Shown piece by piece: positions 1-9,603 of a stretch of 36,144 nucleotides of DNA (position 1 is the first letter of the stretch; each line of letters opens with the position of its first letter). The stretch comes from Thiocapsa sp. GTDB taxonomy: Bacteria > Pseudomonadota > Gammaproteobacteria > Chromatiales > Chromatiaceae. Both the position numbers and the translations under genes were made by a program. The notes under the pieces are model-generated. The model saw nothing but the letters and a program-made list of their open reading frames with translations. It ran no database searches and was not told the DNA's origin. The DNA lies in contig NZ_JAJDNA010000010.1 of the NCBI RefSeq assembly GCF_022340925.1, positions 1-36,144 of the forward strand. Reading direction: 5' to 3'.

Positions 1-1968
1 CTCGATGCCGCCCTGCTCGGTCCGCTGGTGCAGCTCATCGAGCGACTGGACGCCGCCTGGCGGACCCTGCGCGAGCCGGCGACGGTCGCCAACTGGGTGA
101 CGCGCCTGCGCACCCTGCTGGCGGATGTCTTCACCCCTGAGGGGAGCGACGAGACCTACACCCTGCTGCAGCTCGAGACCGCCCTGCAGGAATGGCAGGA
201 GGTCTGTGAGGAGGCCGCCTTGACCGACACGCTCCCCCTGTCGGTGGTCGGCGATCATTGGTTGTCTCGGCTCGACGCGGGCGGTCTGTCGCAGCGCTTC
301 TTCGGCGGCGCGGTCACCTTCGCTACCCTCATGCCGATGCGCGCCATCCCCTTCCGTCACGTCTGCCTGCTCGGCATGAACGACGGCGACTACCCTCGGG
401 CTCGAATCCCGATCGATTTCGATCTCATGGGCCAGGACTGCCGACCGGGTGACCGCTCGCGACGCGAGGATGACCGCTATCTCTTTCTCGAGGCCCTGCT
501 ATCGGCACGCGATCATCTGCACATCTCCTGGGTGGGCCGCAGCATCACCGACAACAGTCCGCGACCGCCTTCAGTGCTGGTGGCCCAGCTGCGTGATCAT
601 CTCGCCGCCGGCTGGCGGCTGGCGGGTGTTACGGATGCCCCGCAGGGGTCTGCGTCGGTCGATCCGGGTCAGGCCCTCTTGCAGGCGCTTACACAGGAGC
701 ACCGACTCCAGCCCTTCAGCGCACAGTATTTCCCGCCGGACCCGGACGCCTCCGCCTGGTTCACCTACGCCCACGAATGGCGCCCAGCCCGGGCCGACCG
801 ATCACAACCCCTGAGCCCGGATGAAGCGAAGCGACATCCAGGGAACGCCACGCCGGACTCCCGGCCGTCCCCGGCTTCCGCTCAAGCGCCGTCCGGGTCA
901 GAGACGACTCTGGACGATAGGCCGGACGTCGCTGCCGGTGCCCGTCCGCACCGGTCCCTGACGCGCCCGGATGCCTTGCTGCCGGTCCTCTCCCGCGATC
1001 AGCCTCTCTCGGTCCGCGAGCTCGCTGATTTCCTCAAGGCCCCCGTCAAGGCCTTCTTTCGCCAACGCCTTGGTGTCTTCTTCGAGCTCGACGACCCGGC
1101 CGGCGAGGATCAGGAGCCCTTCGACCTCAGCGCGCTCGGCTATTGGCAGCTTCGAGACGAGCTGATCCGCGCCCAGAGCGAGGCGCTGGGGCAGGGCGGC
1201 GCGATTGACCGTGCCCGTACCGAGCGCCTGGCTCGTATCCGCCGTCGCGGGGACCTGGCTCCCGGAGCTTTCGGCGGGGCCATGGCGGAGGAGTTGGTGG
1301 CCCCAATGGACAACCTCTTCGCGCGCTACCAGCGAGCGATTGAGCGTTGGCCGCACCCGGTCGAGGAGGAAGAGATCCGGTTTCAGATCGTTGTCGCGGA
1401 ACAGGTCCGAGAGCTTGCCGACTGGCTTGGTGGTATCCGCACCGATTCCCGGGGCCGGCGGGGTCGAGTCGTGCTCGAGACGAGCGACCTGGTCACGAGC
1501 AACCAGTATCGCGGCGATCGGCTCATCCGACATTGGGTCGCGCATCTTGCCGGCCACCTGACCGGCGCACCCGTTTGCACCCTGGCCATCAGCCCGGTCG
1601 GCGAGGTCGAGCTCCGTTCTCTCGAGGTCGATGAGGCGAAGGTGCGGCTGGCTGCGCTCCTGACCGCCTGGCACGAGGGCATGCGCCGTCCCCTCCCGCT
1701 CGCCGCCAAGACGGCGTTCGCGTGGCTGAAGGGTGCGGACCCGCTGACCACCGGTAAGGTCTACGACGGTGCCTTCAAGCAGACGGGCGAGTGCGCGACC
1801 GATGCCTATCTCGCCCGTGCCTATCCGGACTTTGCCGCGCTCTGCGCCAGCGGTGAGTTCGCGATGCTCGCCGAGACCCTCCTGCGCCCGCTGCTCGACG
1901 CGATCGATGCCGCCGGCAGAACGCCGATCTCTTCGACTGAACAGCAAGCCGCAGGGAGCAACGCATGA
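1..1968 (+). CDS. recC: RecC, exodeoxyribonuclease V gamma subunit (3' part, 5' end outside window)
   Basis: RecC is the subunit of the RecBCD helicase-nuclease that splits the duplex and recognises Chi; it acts at DNA double-strand ends in the cytoplasm. The reading frame is open from the first base, so only about the last 655 residues are here. Family hallmarks include FRHVCLLGMNDGDYPR (near 352-399), then the stretch DRYLFLEALLSARDHL, and the C-terminal inactive nuclease-like domain with SVRELADFLKAPVKAFFRQR (near 1012-1071). Between them, roughly 800-965, lies a Pro/Ser/Ala-rich, probably disordered stretch that looks longer than in enteric RecC. The stop codon overlaps the recB start (ATGA), so the two are surely co-transcribed and probably translationally coupled. 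Family assignment is firm. Confidence 0.95.
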   Translation, partial: LDAALLGPLVQLIERLDAAWRTLREPATVANWVTRLRTLLADVFTPEGSDETYTLLQLETALQEWQEVCEEAALTDTLPLSVVGDHWLSRLDAGGLSQRFFGGAVTFATLMPMRAIPFRHVCLLGMNDGDYPRARIPIDFDLMGQDCRPGDRSRREDDRYLFLEALLSARDHLHISWVGRSITDNSPRPPSVLVAQLRDHLAAGWRLAGVTDAPQGSASVDPGQALLQALTQEHRLQPFSAQYFPPDPDASAWFTYAHEWRPARADRSQPLSPDEAKRHPGNATPDSRPSPASAQAPSGSETTLDDRPDVAAGARPHRSLTRPDALLPVLSRDQPLSVRELADFLKAPVKAFFRQRLGVFFELDDPAGEDQEPFDLSALGYWQLRDELIRAQSEALGQGGAIDRARTERLARIRRRGDLAPGAFGGAMAEELVAPMDNLFARYQRAIERWPHPVEEEEIRFQIVVAEQVRELADWLGGIRTDSRGRRGRVVLETSDLVTSNQYRGDRLIRHWVAHLAGHLTGAPVCTLAISPVGEVELRSLEVDEAKVRLAALLTAWHEGMRRPLPLAAKTAFAWLKGADPLTTGKVYDGAFKQTGECATDAYLARAYPDFAALCASGEFAMLAETLLRPLLDAIDAAGRTPISSTEQQAAGSNA

Positions 1969-4900
1969 GCCTGAGCGAAGCCTCCGCCACGACCCCCGCC
2001 ACCGGCTCGGTGATCCCCACCTCACTCGACCCCCTGCGCTTCCCGCTGCACGGCAGCCGCCTGATCGAGGCCAGCGCCGGCACGGGAAAGACCTTTACCA
2101 TCGCCGCACTCTATGTGCGCCTGGTCCTCGGTCACGGTGAGCCGAGCGCACAGCGCCGCGCCTTCACACCGCCGGAGATCCTCGTCGTCACCTTCAGCGA
2201 TGCCGCGACACACCAGCTGCGCGACCGGATTCGCACCCGTCTCGCAGAGGCGGCCCGCTATTTTCGAGCCGATCCGGACAGCGTCGAGCCGCGCCCGCGG
2301 GGCGAAGACCTGCTGCACGATCTCCGCGCGGCGTACCCGCCCGCGTATTGGCCGCGCTGCGCGGGCAAGCTGCAGAACGCCGCCGAATGGATGGATGAGG
2401 CCGCGGTCTCGACCATCCACGCCTGGTGCCAACGCATGCTGCGCGAGCATGCCTTCGACAGCGGCAGCCTCTTCACCCAGACCCTGGAGACCGACCAGAG
2501 CCGGTTGCTCGCCGAGGTGGTGCGTGACTACTGGCGCACCTTCATGGTCCCGCTCGATGCCGCAGCGGTGGCCGAGGTGCGGGTGTGGTGGACCAGCCCG
2601 GAGCGCCTGCAGGGTGATCTCCGTGGGCTCGTTGATCATGCCGATCGGCTCGGCACGGCGGCCGAGCCCGCGGTGTCGGTGAGGACCGTGCGCGAGGAGC
2701 GGGAGCAGCGTCTCGCCGAGCTCAAGGCGCCATGGCGGACATGGGTGGATGAGCTGCAGATCCTGCTGGACGAGGCGGTCGCGAGCAACTCAGTCAATCG
2801 GCGCAGGCTGCAGCCTCGACACTATGACCCCTGGCTCGGGAAGATCAGAACGTGGGCAACCGACCCAAAGGCGGTGCCGCTCGATCTGAAGGCCGGCTGG
2901 ACACGTCTCACCCCCGAAGGGCTGGCCGAGGTCTGGACGGAGGGTGAGCCGCCGTTGCACCCGGGCCTCAATGCCATTGCCGCCCTCCAGATTGGCCTAA
3001 GCAATCTCCCTAACGCGCGGGTTGCGGTTCTCCGGCATGCTGCGCGCTGGGTCGGCGAGCGTTTCGCCGCCGAGCAGGCCCGTCGCGCCCAGATGGGCTT
3101 CAATGACCTTCTGACCCGGCTCGAAGCCGCGCTCAAGGGACCGAACGGCGAGCGTCTGGCCGGGATCATCCGGCATCAATTCCCGGTCGCCCTGATCGAT
3201 GAGTTTCAGGATACAGACCCGGTACAGTACGGGATCTTCGACGCGGTCTACCGCGTCGCCGCGAACGACCTGGCCACCGCGCTCGTCCTGATCGGCGACC
3301 CCAAGCAGGCCATCTATGCCTTTCGCGGGGCGGACGTCTACACCTATCTCGCGGCCCGCCGGGCCTGTGCGGGCCGTCTCTATACCCTGAGGAACAACTA
3401 CCGTTCCACACAGGCGATGGTCGCGGCCAGCAATCGCTGCTTCGTGGCAGCCGAGGCGCGCGCGTCCGGGGCCGGTGCCTTCCTCTTCCGCACCGAGACG
3501 GACAATCCGGTTCCCTTCCTGCCGGCGGAGGCGCGAGGGCGCGGCGACGCGCTGCACGCCTCGGGCGAACCCCTGCCGGCGCTCACGGTCTGGTGGTTGG
3601 CGCCGTCGGAGGGCGGCAAGGGAAGCAACAAAGTGCGCGATCGCGATCGCATCGCTGCCAGCTGTGCGAGCGAGGTGGTGCGCCTACTCAACCTCGGGCA
3701 GGCGAAGGAGGCCGGGTTCGTGCCCGATGGCGATCCGAACGCCCTACGGCCCCTGCGTCCAGCGGATCTGGCTGTGCTTGTCAACAGCCGGACCGAGGCG
3801 AACCTGATCCGCAGAGCGCTCGCGCAGCGGCGCGTGCGCAGCGTCTATCTCTCCGATCAGGATTCGGTCTTTCAGAGCCCGCAGGCCACCGAGCTGCGGC
3901 ACTGGCTCGCCGCCTGTGCCGAGCCAGACGACAATCGCCTGCTGCGCGCCGCCCTGGCTACGCCCACACTCGGGCTGAGCTGGGCGGAGCTGGATGCGCT
4001 CAACCAGGACGAGCTCGCCTTGGAGGCGCGTGTGCTGCAGTTTCGCGACTACCGCGACTGCTGGCGCCGCCAGGGTGTGCTGCCGATGCTGCGGCGCCTG
4101 CTCAATGACTTCCGCGTCCAGGCGCGCCTGCTGGGGCAGGGCGAGGACGGCGAGACCGGCTGGGCGTCCGCCAGCGGGGAGCGCATCCTGACCGATCTGC
4201 TCCACCTCGCCGAGCTTCTGCAACGGGCCAGCGTCCTGCTCGACGGTGAGCACGCACTCATCCGCCATCTGGCCGAGCAGTGCCGGGATGCGAGCCGCGG
4301 GGCACGTCGCGATGAGCGCCAGATCCGCCTGGAAAGCGACGCCGACCTCGTGCAGGTGGTGACCGTGCACAAGTCCAAGGGGCTCGAGTATCCGTTGGTG
4401 TTCCTGCCCTTCGCCGCCGCCTACCGCCCAACCAGGGCCGACGAGCTGCCGCTGAAATGGCACGATGAGGACGGGCGCTTGCAGCTTGCGCTCACCGACG
4501 ACGGCGAGATCGTGAAGCGTGCCGATCGCGAGCGTCTGGGCGAAGACCTGCGCAAGCTCTACGTGGCCCTGACCCGCGCCCGTTATGCCACCTGGGTCGG
4601 TCTCGCGCCCTTGGCCGATGTGGCGGGCGGCGCATTCGGCTACCTCCTGGGTGGCGGTGAGCCGCTGGAAGGGGACCTGGTGTCTGCGCTGGAGGCACTG
4701 CGGGGGGACTGCGAGGACATTGCGGTGGTCCCTGCCCCCGAGGCGATGCCGACTCCCTTCAGGACATCGCGCGCAGCCGCGTTGCTCGGTCCGGCGCGCG
4801 AGTCACGCCCTGTCGGACGCGACCCTTGGTGGATCGCCAGCTACTCGGCCCTCAAGACCATCGGCAGCAGCGATCCCCCGCAGATCACGATGCCGGTCGA

Positions 4901-5780
4901 GACGCCCACCCAGGACCGGTTTCACGAGATGCTGGCGACTCGGACGGCGCTGTCGGCAGCCGAGCTGTCGACGGGAACCCGGTCCAGGGCGGACATGGCT
5001 CGTGGAAGGCCGCTTGCCGCCGATTCCCTCCATGGGTTTCCGCGCGGCGCAGAGGCTGGCACCTTCCTCCACGACCTGCTCGAATGGGCCGCGATCCGAG
5101 GCTTCGCAGAGGTCGCTGCGGATCCCGGGCTGCTGCGCGACGCCATCGTCCGTCGCTGCAAGGGGCGCAGCTGGGCGCACTGGACCGAGCCCTTGACGGC
5201 CTGGCTCCGGCGCCTCCTCGTGACCCCGCTGCAGCTGCCTGCGCTGGGCGATGGACCGGCGACGGCGTTCCCCCTCGCCGGCCTCGCCTCAGCGGTGCCC
5301 GAGATGGAGTTCTGGGTCGCCGCTGACCGGGTCGACACGTGCGAGCTGGACCGGCTCGTTCGCGCCCACACGCTCGAGGGCGATCCTCGCCCGGAGCTGC
5401 AGCCCGCACAGCTCACCGGCATGCTCAAGGGGTACATGGACTTGGTCTTCGAGCATGAGGGTCGCTACTACGTTGCCGACTACAAATCGAATTGGCTCGG
5501 CCCTGATGCGGACGCCTATACGGCGCCCGCCATGCGTGCCGAGATCCTGCGGGCGCGTTACGAGCTCCAGTACGCACTGTATCTCTTCGCCCTGCATCGT
5601 CTGCTCAAGTCGCGCCTGCCGGGGTACGACTACGATCGCCATGTCGGCGGCGCCGTCTATCTCTTCCTGCGCGGGATCGATGCGCCCAGCCAGGGCCTGC
5701 ACGTCGAGCGCCCACCGCGTGAGCTCATCGAGGCCCTCGATCGTTGCTTTGCGCGCTCCGCGGATCGAGCGCGCCGATGA
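1965..5780 (+). CDS. recB: RecB, exodeoxyribonuclease V beta subunit
   Basis: RecB is the 3'-5' SF1A helicase and the only nuclease subunit of RecBCD, loading RecA after Chi. At 1271 residues it is somewhat longer than E. coli RecB (1180). Visible motifs in order: Walker A EASAGTGKT (residues 35-43), motif II LIDEFQDTDPVQ, motif III IGDPKQAIYAFRGAD, motif V VVTVHKSKGLEYP, and motif VI LYVALTRAR. The C-terminal nuclease domain has GTFLHDLLEW, then YMDLVF and VADYKSNWLG; Asp1159, Asp1172 and Lys1174 match the catalytic Asp1067, Asp1080 and Lys1082 of E. coli. The ATG overlaps the recC stop and has a GGGAG ribosome site just upstream. It appears intact and catalytically competent. Confidence 0.97.
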   Translation: MSLSEASATTPATGSVIPTSLDPLRFPLHGSRLIEASAGTGKTFTIAALYVRLVLGHGEPSAQRRAFTPPEILVVTFSDAATHQLRDRIRTRLAEAARYFRADPDSVEPRPRGEDLLHDLRAAYPPAYWPRCAGKLQNAAEWMDEAAVSTIHAWCQRMLREHAFDSGSLFTQTLETDQSRLLAEVVRDYWRTFMVPLDAAAVAEVRVWWTSPERLQGDLRGLVDHADRLGTAAEPAVSVRTVREEREQRLAELKAPWRTWVDELQILLDEAVASNSVNRRRLQPRHYDPWLGKIRTWATDPKAVPLDLKAGWTRLTPEGLAEVWTEGEPPLHPGLNAIAALQIGLSNLPNARVAVLRHAARWVGERFAAEQARRAQMGFNDLLTRLEAALKGPNGERLAGIIRHQFPVALIDEFQDTDPVQYGIFDAVYRVAANDLATALVLIGDPKQAIYAFRGADVYTYLAARRACAGRLYTLRNNYRSTQAMVAASNRCFVAAEARASGAGAFLFRTETDNPVPFLPAEARGRGDALHASGEPLPALTVWWLAPSEGGKGSNKVRDRDRIAASCASEVVRLLNLGQAKEAGFVPDGDPNALRPLRPADLAVLVNSRTEANLIRRALAQRRVRSVYLSDQDSVFQSPQATELRHWLAACAEPDDNRLLRAALATPTLGLSWAELDALNQDELALEARVLQFRDYRDCWRRQGVLPMLRRLLNDFRVQARLLGQGEDGETGWASASGERILTDLLHLAELLQRASVLLDGEHALIRHLAEQCRDASRGARRDERQIRLESDADLVQVVTVHKSKGLEYPLVFLPFAAAYRPTRADELPLKWHDEDGRLQLALTDDGEIVKRADRERLGEDLRKLYVALTRARYATWVGLAPLADVAGGAFGYLLGGGEPLEGDLVSALEALRGDCEDIAVVPAPEAMPTPFRTSRAAALLGPARESRPVGRDPWWIASYSALKTIGSSDPPQITMPVETPTQDRFHEMLATRTALSAAELSTGTRSRADMARGRPLAADSLHGFPRGAEAGTFLHDLLEWAAIRGFAEVAADPGLLRDAIVRRCKGRSWAHWTEPLTAWLRRLLVTPLQLPALGDGPATAFPLAGLASAVPEMEFWVAADRVDTCELDRLVRAHTLEGDPRPELQPAQLTGMLKGYMDLVFEHEGRYYVADYKSNWLGPDADAYTAPAMRAEILRARYELQYALYLFALHRLLKSRLPGYDYDRHVGGAVYLFLRGIDAPSQGLHVERPPRELIEALDRCFARSADRARR

Positions 5781-5895
5781 GCCGGGGCTGGACCTGTCGG
5801 TCGGCGCGTCCCAGGTCGCCGAGCGCGCAAGGCAAGCGAATGCGTTGTCATCGCAGTCGGGAAAGGGTGCAGCGACTGGGACGAGGGACGATCGC

Positions 5896-8046
5896 ATGAG
5901 CCGCAAACCGAACACCCACCCCACGGCGTTGGACAGTGGGGCCCCGCTGCGGATCCTGCTCACCCGCTGGGCCGAGCGCGACTGGCTGCGCCCGCTCGAC
6001 GTCGCCTTCGCCGAGCTGCTCTGGCGTGAGGTGCCAGACGCGCCCCCCTTGCTGATCCTCGCTGCGGCGCTTGCGAGCCACCAGCTCGGGCGTGGTCACG
6101 TCTGTCTCGATCTGGAGGCGACGCTGCGAGACCCGGCGTTCGTTCTGTTGCTGCCGCCCGAGGGGGCCGGTGAACCGACGGACGAGTCGCTGCCGAGCCC
6201 CGCCGAGCTGCTGGACGGGCTGAGCCTTGCGGACTGGCAGGCCGAGGTCGCCCATCCTGAGCTTGTTGGCTCCGGCAGCGACGACCGGCCGCTGGTCCTG
6301 AGCGGCTCCCGACTCTACCTGCGCCGTTATTGGCACTACGAGCAAGTGATCCGGATCCGCATCCAGGAGCGACTGGCCGGGTCTGACACCTTCGGGGCGG
6401 TCCTGCCGCGGGAAGCGATGCGTCGGATCCTCGATGACCTCTTCCCGTCGTCCGCCGTGAGGCCGGACTGGCAGAAGGTTGCCTGTGCCCTTGCCGCGCG
6501 AAATGCCTTCAGCATCATCACCGGTGGTCCCGGCACCGGAAAGACCACCACTGTGATACGGCTGCTGGCGCTGCTGCAGGCCCTTGCGCTCGCCGAGCCG
6601 GCCTCCGGTCGGCCCGCCCGACCCCTGCGCATCCACTTGGCCGCGCCCACTGGAAAGGCCGCAGCGCGTCTGAATGCCTCCATCGCCGGCAACGTGTCCG
6701 ATCTACCCCTTTCGGGCATGGAGCACGCGGAGACTGTCCGCGCGGCGATCCCGGTGACCGTGACCACCCTCCACCGCCTGCTCGGCAGCCGGCCGGACAC
6801 CCGCCACCTGCGCCACCAGGCCGGCAATCCGCTGGCGCTCGACGTGCTGGTCATCGATGAAGCATCGATGGTCGATCTGGAGATGATGGCCGCGGTCCTC
6901 GAGGCCCTGCCGCCCCGAGCGCGTCTCATCCTGCTCGGTGACAAGGATCAGCTCGCCTCGGTGGAGGCGGGCGCCGTGCTCGGCGAGCTCTGCCGGCGCG
7001 CACACGAGGGCCGTTACACACCCGACACCCGCGAGTGGCTCGAGTCTGCGACGGGCGAGTGCATCGCACCCGATCTGGTCGACCCGGCGGGTACCCCGCT
7101 TGATCAGGCAATCGTGATGCTGCGCCACAGCTATCGCTTCGACCAAGCAAGTGGCATCGGCCAACTGGCCTCGGCGGTCAACTCCGGCGACGCCGCCGCC
7201 GTTCTCGACGTTTGGAGGCGCGATCATGCCGACCTCGCGCTCCTCGTGGTCGACGGCATCGAGGACTTGGCCTTCAAGTCGCTGGTCATTGACGGTGAGG
7301 TGATTGGCTTGACCCGGTCGAATGCCGGTCAACTGACCGGCGACGACAGCGCGACGCCGACGGCCGAACCCCCGCTCGCGCGATGCGGCTACCGCCACTA
7401 CCTTGAGATACTCCGGCAAGGGCGGCCTGCCTGGGAGGCCGCGCCCGATGCCTTCGATGCCTGGGCGCGCAAGGTGCTCCACGCCCACGGCCAGTTCCAG
7501 GTCCTCTGTGCGCTGCGTCGCGGTCCCTGGGGCGTTGAGGGCCTGAATCAACGCATCGCCGGTTTACTCTACGATGCTGATCTTATCTCCGCGAACGCTG
7601 GCTGGTACCTCGGCCGCCCGGTGCTGGTCACGCGCAACGACTATGGTCTCGGCCTCATGAACGGGGACATCGGCATCACCATGGCCCGCCCCGGTACCGC
7701 CGAGCGTGCCTGGGTCCTCCGGGTCGCCTTCCCCGCCGGAGACGGTAGCGACGGGATCAAATGGATCCTACCGAGTCGTCTTCAGGCCCTGGAGACCGTC
7801 TATGCCCTGACCGTGCACAAGTCCCAGGGCTCGGAGTTCAGTCACGCCGCGCTCGTCCTGCCCGACATCCCCAGCCCAATCCTCACCCGCGAGTTGCTCT
7901 ATACCGGCATCACCCGCGCCCGTCACTATCTGACGTTGTTGCAGTCGGGAGGGGGCTGGGTGCTCGAGCACGCGGCGCAGCGGCGGGTGCTGCGGGCGAG
8001 TGGCTTGCTGGTGAACGCGGTGTCGGATACTCGCCGCCCTCGTTAA
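5896..8046 (+). CDS. recD: RecD, exodeoxyribonuclease V alpha subunit
   Basis: RecD is the 5'-3' SF1B helicase of RecBCD. The predicted protein is 716 residues. Motifs: Walker A TGGPGTGKTTT (about residue 209), a second ATP/DNA-contact stretch HLAAPTGKAAARL, Walker B VLVIDEASMVD, motif III LLGDKDQLASVEAGAVLGEL, motif V ALTVHKSQGSEF and motif VI LLYTGITRARHYL. The N-terminal piece SGSRLYLRRYWHYEQ is also typical. The ATG at 5896 is chosen because GAGGGA sits 8 nt upstream and homology begins soon after. The frame stays open further upstream across the recB end, but that stretch has no RecD-like sequence. There is a 115-nt gap after recB, more than usual in this operon. Confidence 0.95.
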   Translation: MSRKPNTHPTALDSGAPLRILLTRWAERDWLRPLDVAFAELLWREVPDAPPLLILAAALASHQLGRGHVCLDLEATLRDPAFVLLLPPEGAGEPTDESLPSPAELLDGLSLADWQAEVAHPELVGSGSDDRPLVLSGSRLYLRRYWHYEQVIRIRIQERLAGSDTFGAVLPREAMRRILDDLFPSSAVRPDWQKVACALAARNAFSIITGGPGTGKTTTVIRLLALLQALALAEPASGRPARPLRIHLAAPTGKAAARLNASIAGNVSDLPLSGMEHAETVRAAIPVTVTTLHRLLGSRPDTRHLRHQAGNPLALDVLVIDEASMVDLEMMAAVLEALPPRARLILLGDKDQLASVEAGAVLGELCRRAHEGRYTPDTREWLESATGECIAPDLVDPAGTPLDQAIVMLRHSYRFDQASGIGQLASAVNSGDAAAVLDVWRRDHADLALLVVDGIEDLAFKSLVIDGEVIGLTRSNAGQLTGDDSATPTAEPPLARCGYRHYLEILRQGRPAWEAAPDAFDAWARKVLHAHGQFQVLCALRRGPWGVEGLNQRIAGLLYDADLISANAGWYLGRPVLVTRNDYGLGLMNGDIGITMARPGTAERAWVLRVAFPAGDGSDGIKWILPSRLQALETVYALTVHKSQGSEFSHAALVLPDIPSPILTRELLYTGITRARHYLTLLQSGGGWVLEHAAQRRVLRASGLLVNAVSDTRRPR

Positions 8047-8795
8047 GGAGCCTCCTGGGACTATTCGCCGCGACAGCGGTTGATTGCCTGGTCGCGCGTG
8101 ACTGCAACGGATGAAGAAGATATCCTATCCGATGAGCGAGGCAGGTTGTCGGCAGCTTTGCCCACGCGCTCGCCAGGTGGGTGGTGATCGGCATCAAACC
8201 AACGGCAGCGCCGGCGGCTTGGCCGGCGCACACTGATGCGAATCACGGGTGACCCTGCCTCAAACGCACCTGCATGTCCGCGGCTGCAACCTTGTCCCAG
8301 ATCACTCAGGTTTGGTAGGTCAAGAGGCTGTCGACAATGGTCCGGGCAATGGCTGCCCGGGCAACCAGCCGGGGTCCGCCAGCGTCGGCGTGGGGTATCT
8401 GCTGAGATGCCGGCCGCCGAGCTCGGCCAACGACGGTCCTGGGCATTTCACTGGAGCTATCCCGCCAGGTCACAAGACACCTTGACCGCCAAAGCTCAAG
8501 TGTTCGTCCTTCAGTCGGGAGAGGCGACGAGCGCCTGCTTGGGGCAAAGCACCCGTTGGAGCACTGGTGTGCTGTATGCGCCTCCAAGCGCCGCTCGATC
8601 CGCTCCGGTCGCCCGAGCCGAAACAACGGCGTCGGCGCTCGGTTGCACGAAGGCTTCGGAAGCACCCGGGCTTGCTCGGTCGAGCACTGGGCCGATGTAC
8701 CCTAACCCGTTATGTCAGTGTCTCCAGCTAACAGGTTCCTCGGCCATGTCAGGCCGATCGATGCCCTCGCGCACGGGTTGAGACGAAGACGGTCG
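8047..8795. other. Gene-poor stretch between recD and the sulfotransferase gene
   Basis: About 750 bases with no convincing gene. Short open frames exist on both strands (for example 8306-8665 minus and 8236-8781 plus), but their translations are Arg/Ser/Pro-rich and match no family I recognise, as expected for shadow frames in high-GC DNA. The only clear structure is a hairpin at 8209-8228. It may be decayed sequence flanking an insertion. Confidence 0.5.
8209..8228. repeat. Inverted repeat, CGCCGGC stem (REP-like)
   Basis: CGCCGGC (8209-8215), a 6-nt loop, then GCCGGCG (8222-8228): a perfect 7-bp stem in non-coding DNA. No T-run follows on either strand, so a classical terminator is unlikely. 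The same stem recurs at 35395-35412, which suggests a dispersed REP-like element. Confidence 0.45.
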
Positions 8796-9569
8796 ATGTG
8801 TCCTGCCGCGCTGAATTTGATGGCGGCTCGACGAGCGTTGGAGAAATCCCGATTACCGATACGGAGGGCTCACGCCTTGGTCAGCCATGAACTAAAATGT
8901 ATCTTCGTTCATATTCCGAAGGTTGCCGGCACCAGCATAAAATCTCTTTTTGAGGGCCACTCTGCCTCGGAGTCAGAGCATGACCCGATGCCTTTCAAGC
9001 CAAACGATTCCAAGTTCGATCCACCGCCGCCGCATCTGCGTGCCACAGATCATCTGAAGTTTGGGCATGTGACGGCCAGCCAATTCGATACCTATTTCAA
9101 ATTTGCGTTCGTTCGCAACCCTTGGGACCGGATTGTCTCAGAGTACGTTTACCGACGCTATCCATCCCGTTTCGATTTCAAGACCTTTTTGTTCGAACGC
9201 TTGCCACGGCCAGCATGGAGCGACGAGTATTGCCATATCATCCCGCAATATGATTTCGTTCATGACGAGGCCGGCCATCTGGTTGTCGATTTCGTAGGTC
9301 GCTTTGAGTCGATTGCTGCGGATTTCTCAGCGGTCAAAGAGCGACTCGGCCTGACTCGCTTGTCGATGCCTCACCGCAATCGTTCTTCCGACAGTATGAC
9401 GATCTACGGGCCTGCTGACTTCGTGAGGCAGGTGGGATATATGATCAGCCGCCGGAGGCGGAGAAACACGTACTCGAATTATCGCGACTACTATGATTCG
9501 GAGTCTCGTGCATTCGTCGCGGAGCTGTATGAGAAGGATATCAGAGCCTTTAAATATAGCTTTGAGTGA
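8796..9569 (+). CDS. Sulfotransferase family 2-type protein
   Basis: Likely transfers sulfate from PAPS to a carbohydrate or another surface molecule; the acceptor cannot be told from sequence. The 5'-phosphosulfate loop is CIFVHIPKVAGTSIKS, and the 3'-phosphate site is FAFVRNPWDRIVSEY, the standard pair of PAPS contacts in this family. About 257 residues from the ATG at 8796; the ATGs at 8712 and 8820 and a TTG at 8877 (just before the conserved domain) are alternatives, and no start has a strong ribosome site. The C-terminus RRRNTYSNYRDYYD...FKYSFE is also typical, with the YRDYYD stretch common in bacterial members. Codon use is visibly richer in A/T than in recD or the mechanosensitive channel gene. 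It stands alone, facing the next gene, which fits horizontal acquisition. Confidence 0.85.
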   Translation: MCPAALNLMAARRALEKSRLPIRRAHALVSHELKCIFVHIPKVAGTSIKSLFEGHSASESEHDPMPFKPNDSKFDPPPPHLRATDHLKFGHVTASQFDTYFKFAFVRNPWDRIVSEYVYRRYPSRFDFKTFLFERLPRPAWSDEYCHIIPQYDFVHDEAGHLVVDFVGRFESIAADFSAVKERLGLTRLSMPHRNRSSDSMTIYGPADFVRQVGYMISRRRRRNTYSNYRDYYDSESRAFVAELYEKDIRAFKYSFE

Positions 9570-9603
9570 GTCGGTGCATGCTTGTCCTGCGGGCTGCTCG
9601 CGG

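Noticed and set aside
898..2025. 375-codon open frame on the minus strand
   Set aside because: It lies wholly opposite recC, is Arg/Ala/Gly-rich with no known domain, and is the mirror of a well-supported gene in high-GC DNA.
8306..8665. 119-codon minus-strand frame in the gap after recD
   Set aside because: Low-complexity composition, no ribosome site and no family resemblance.
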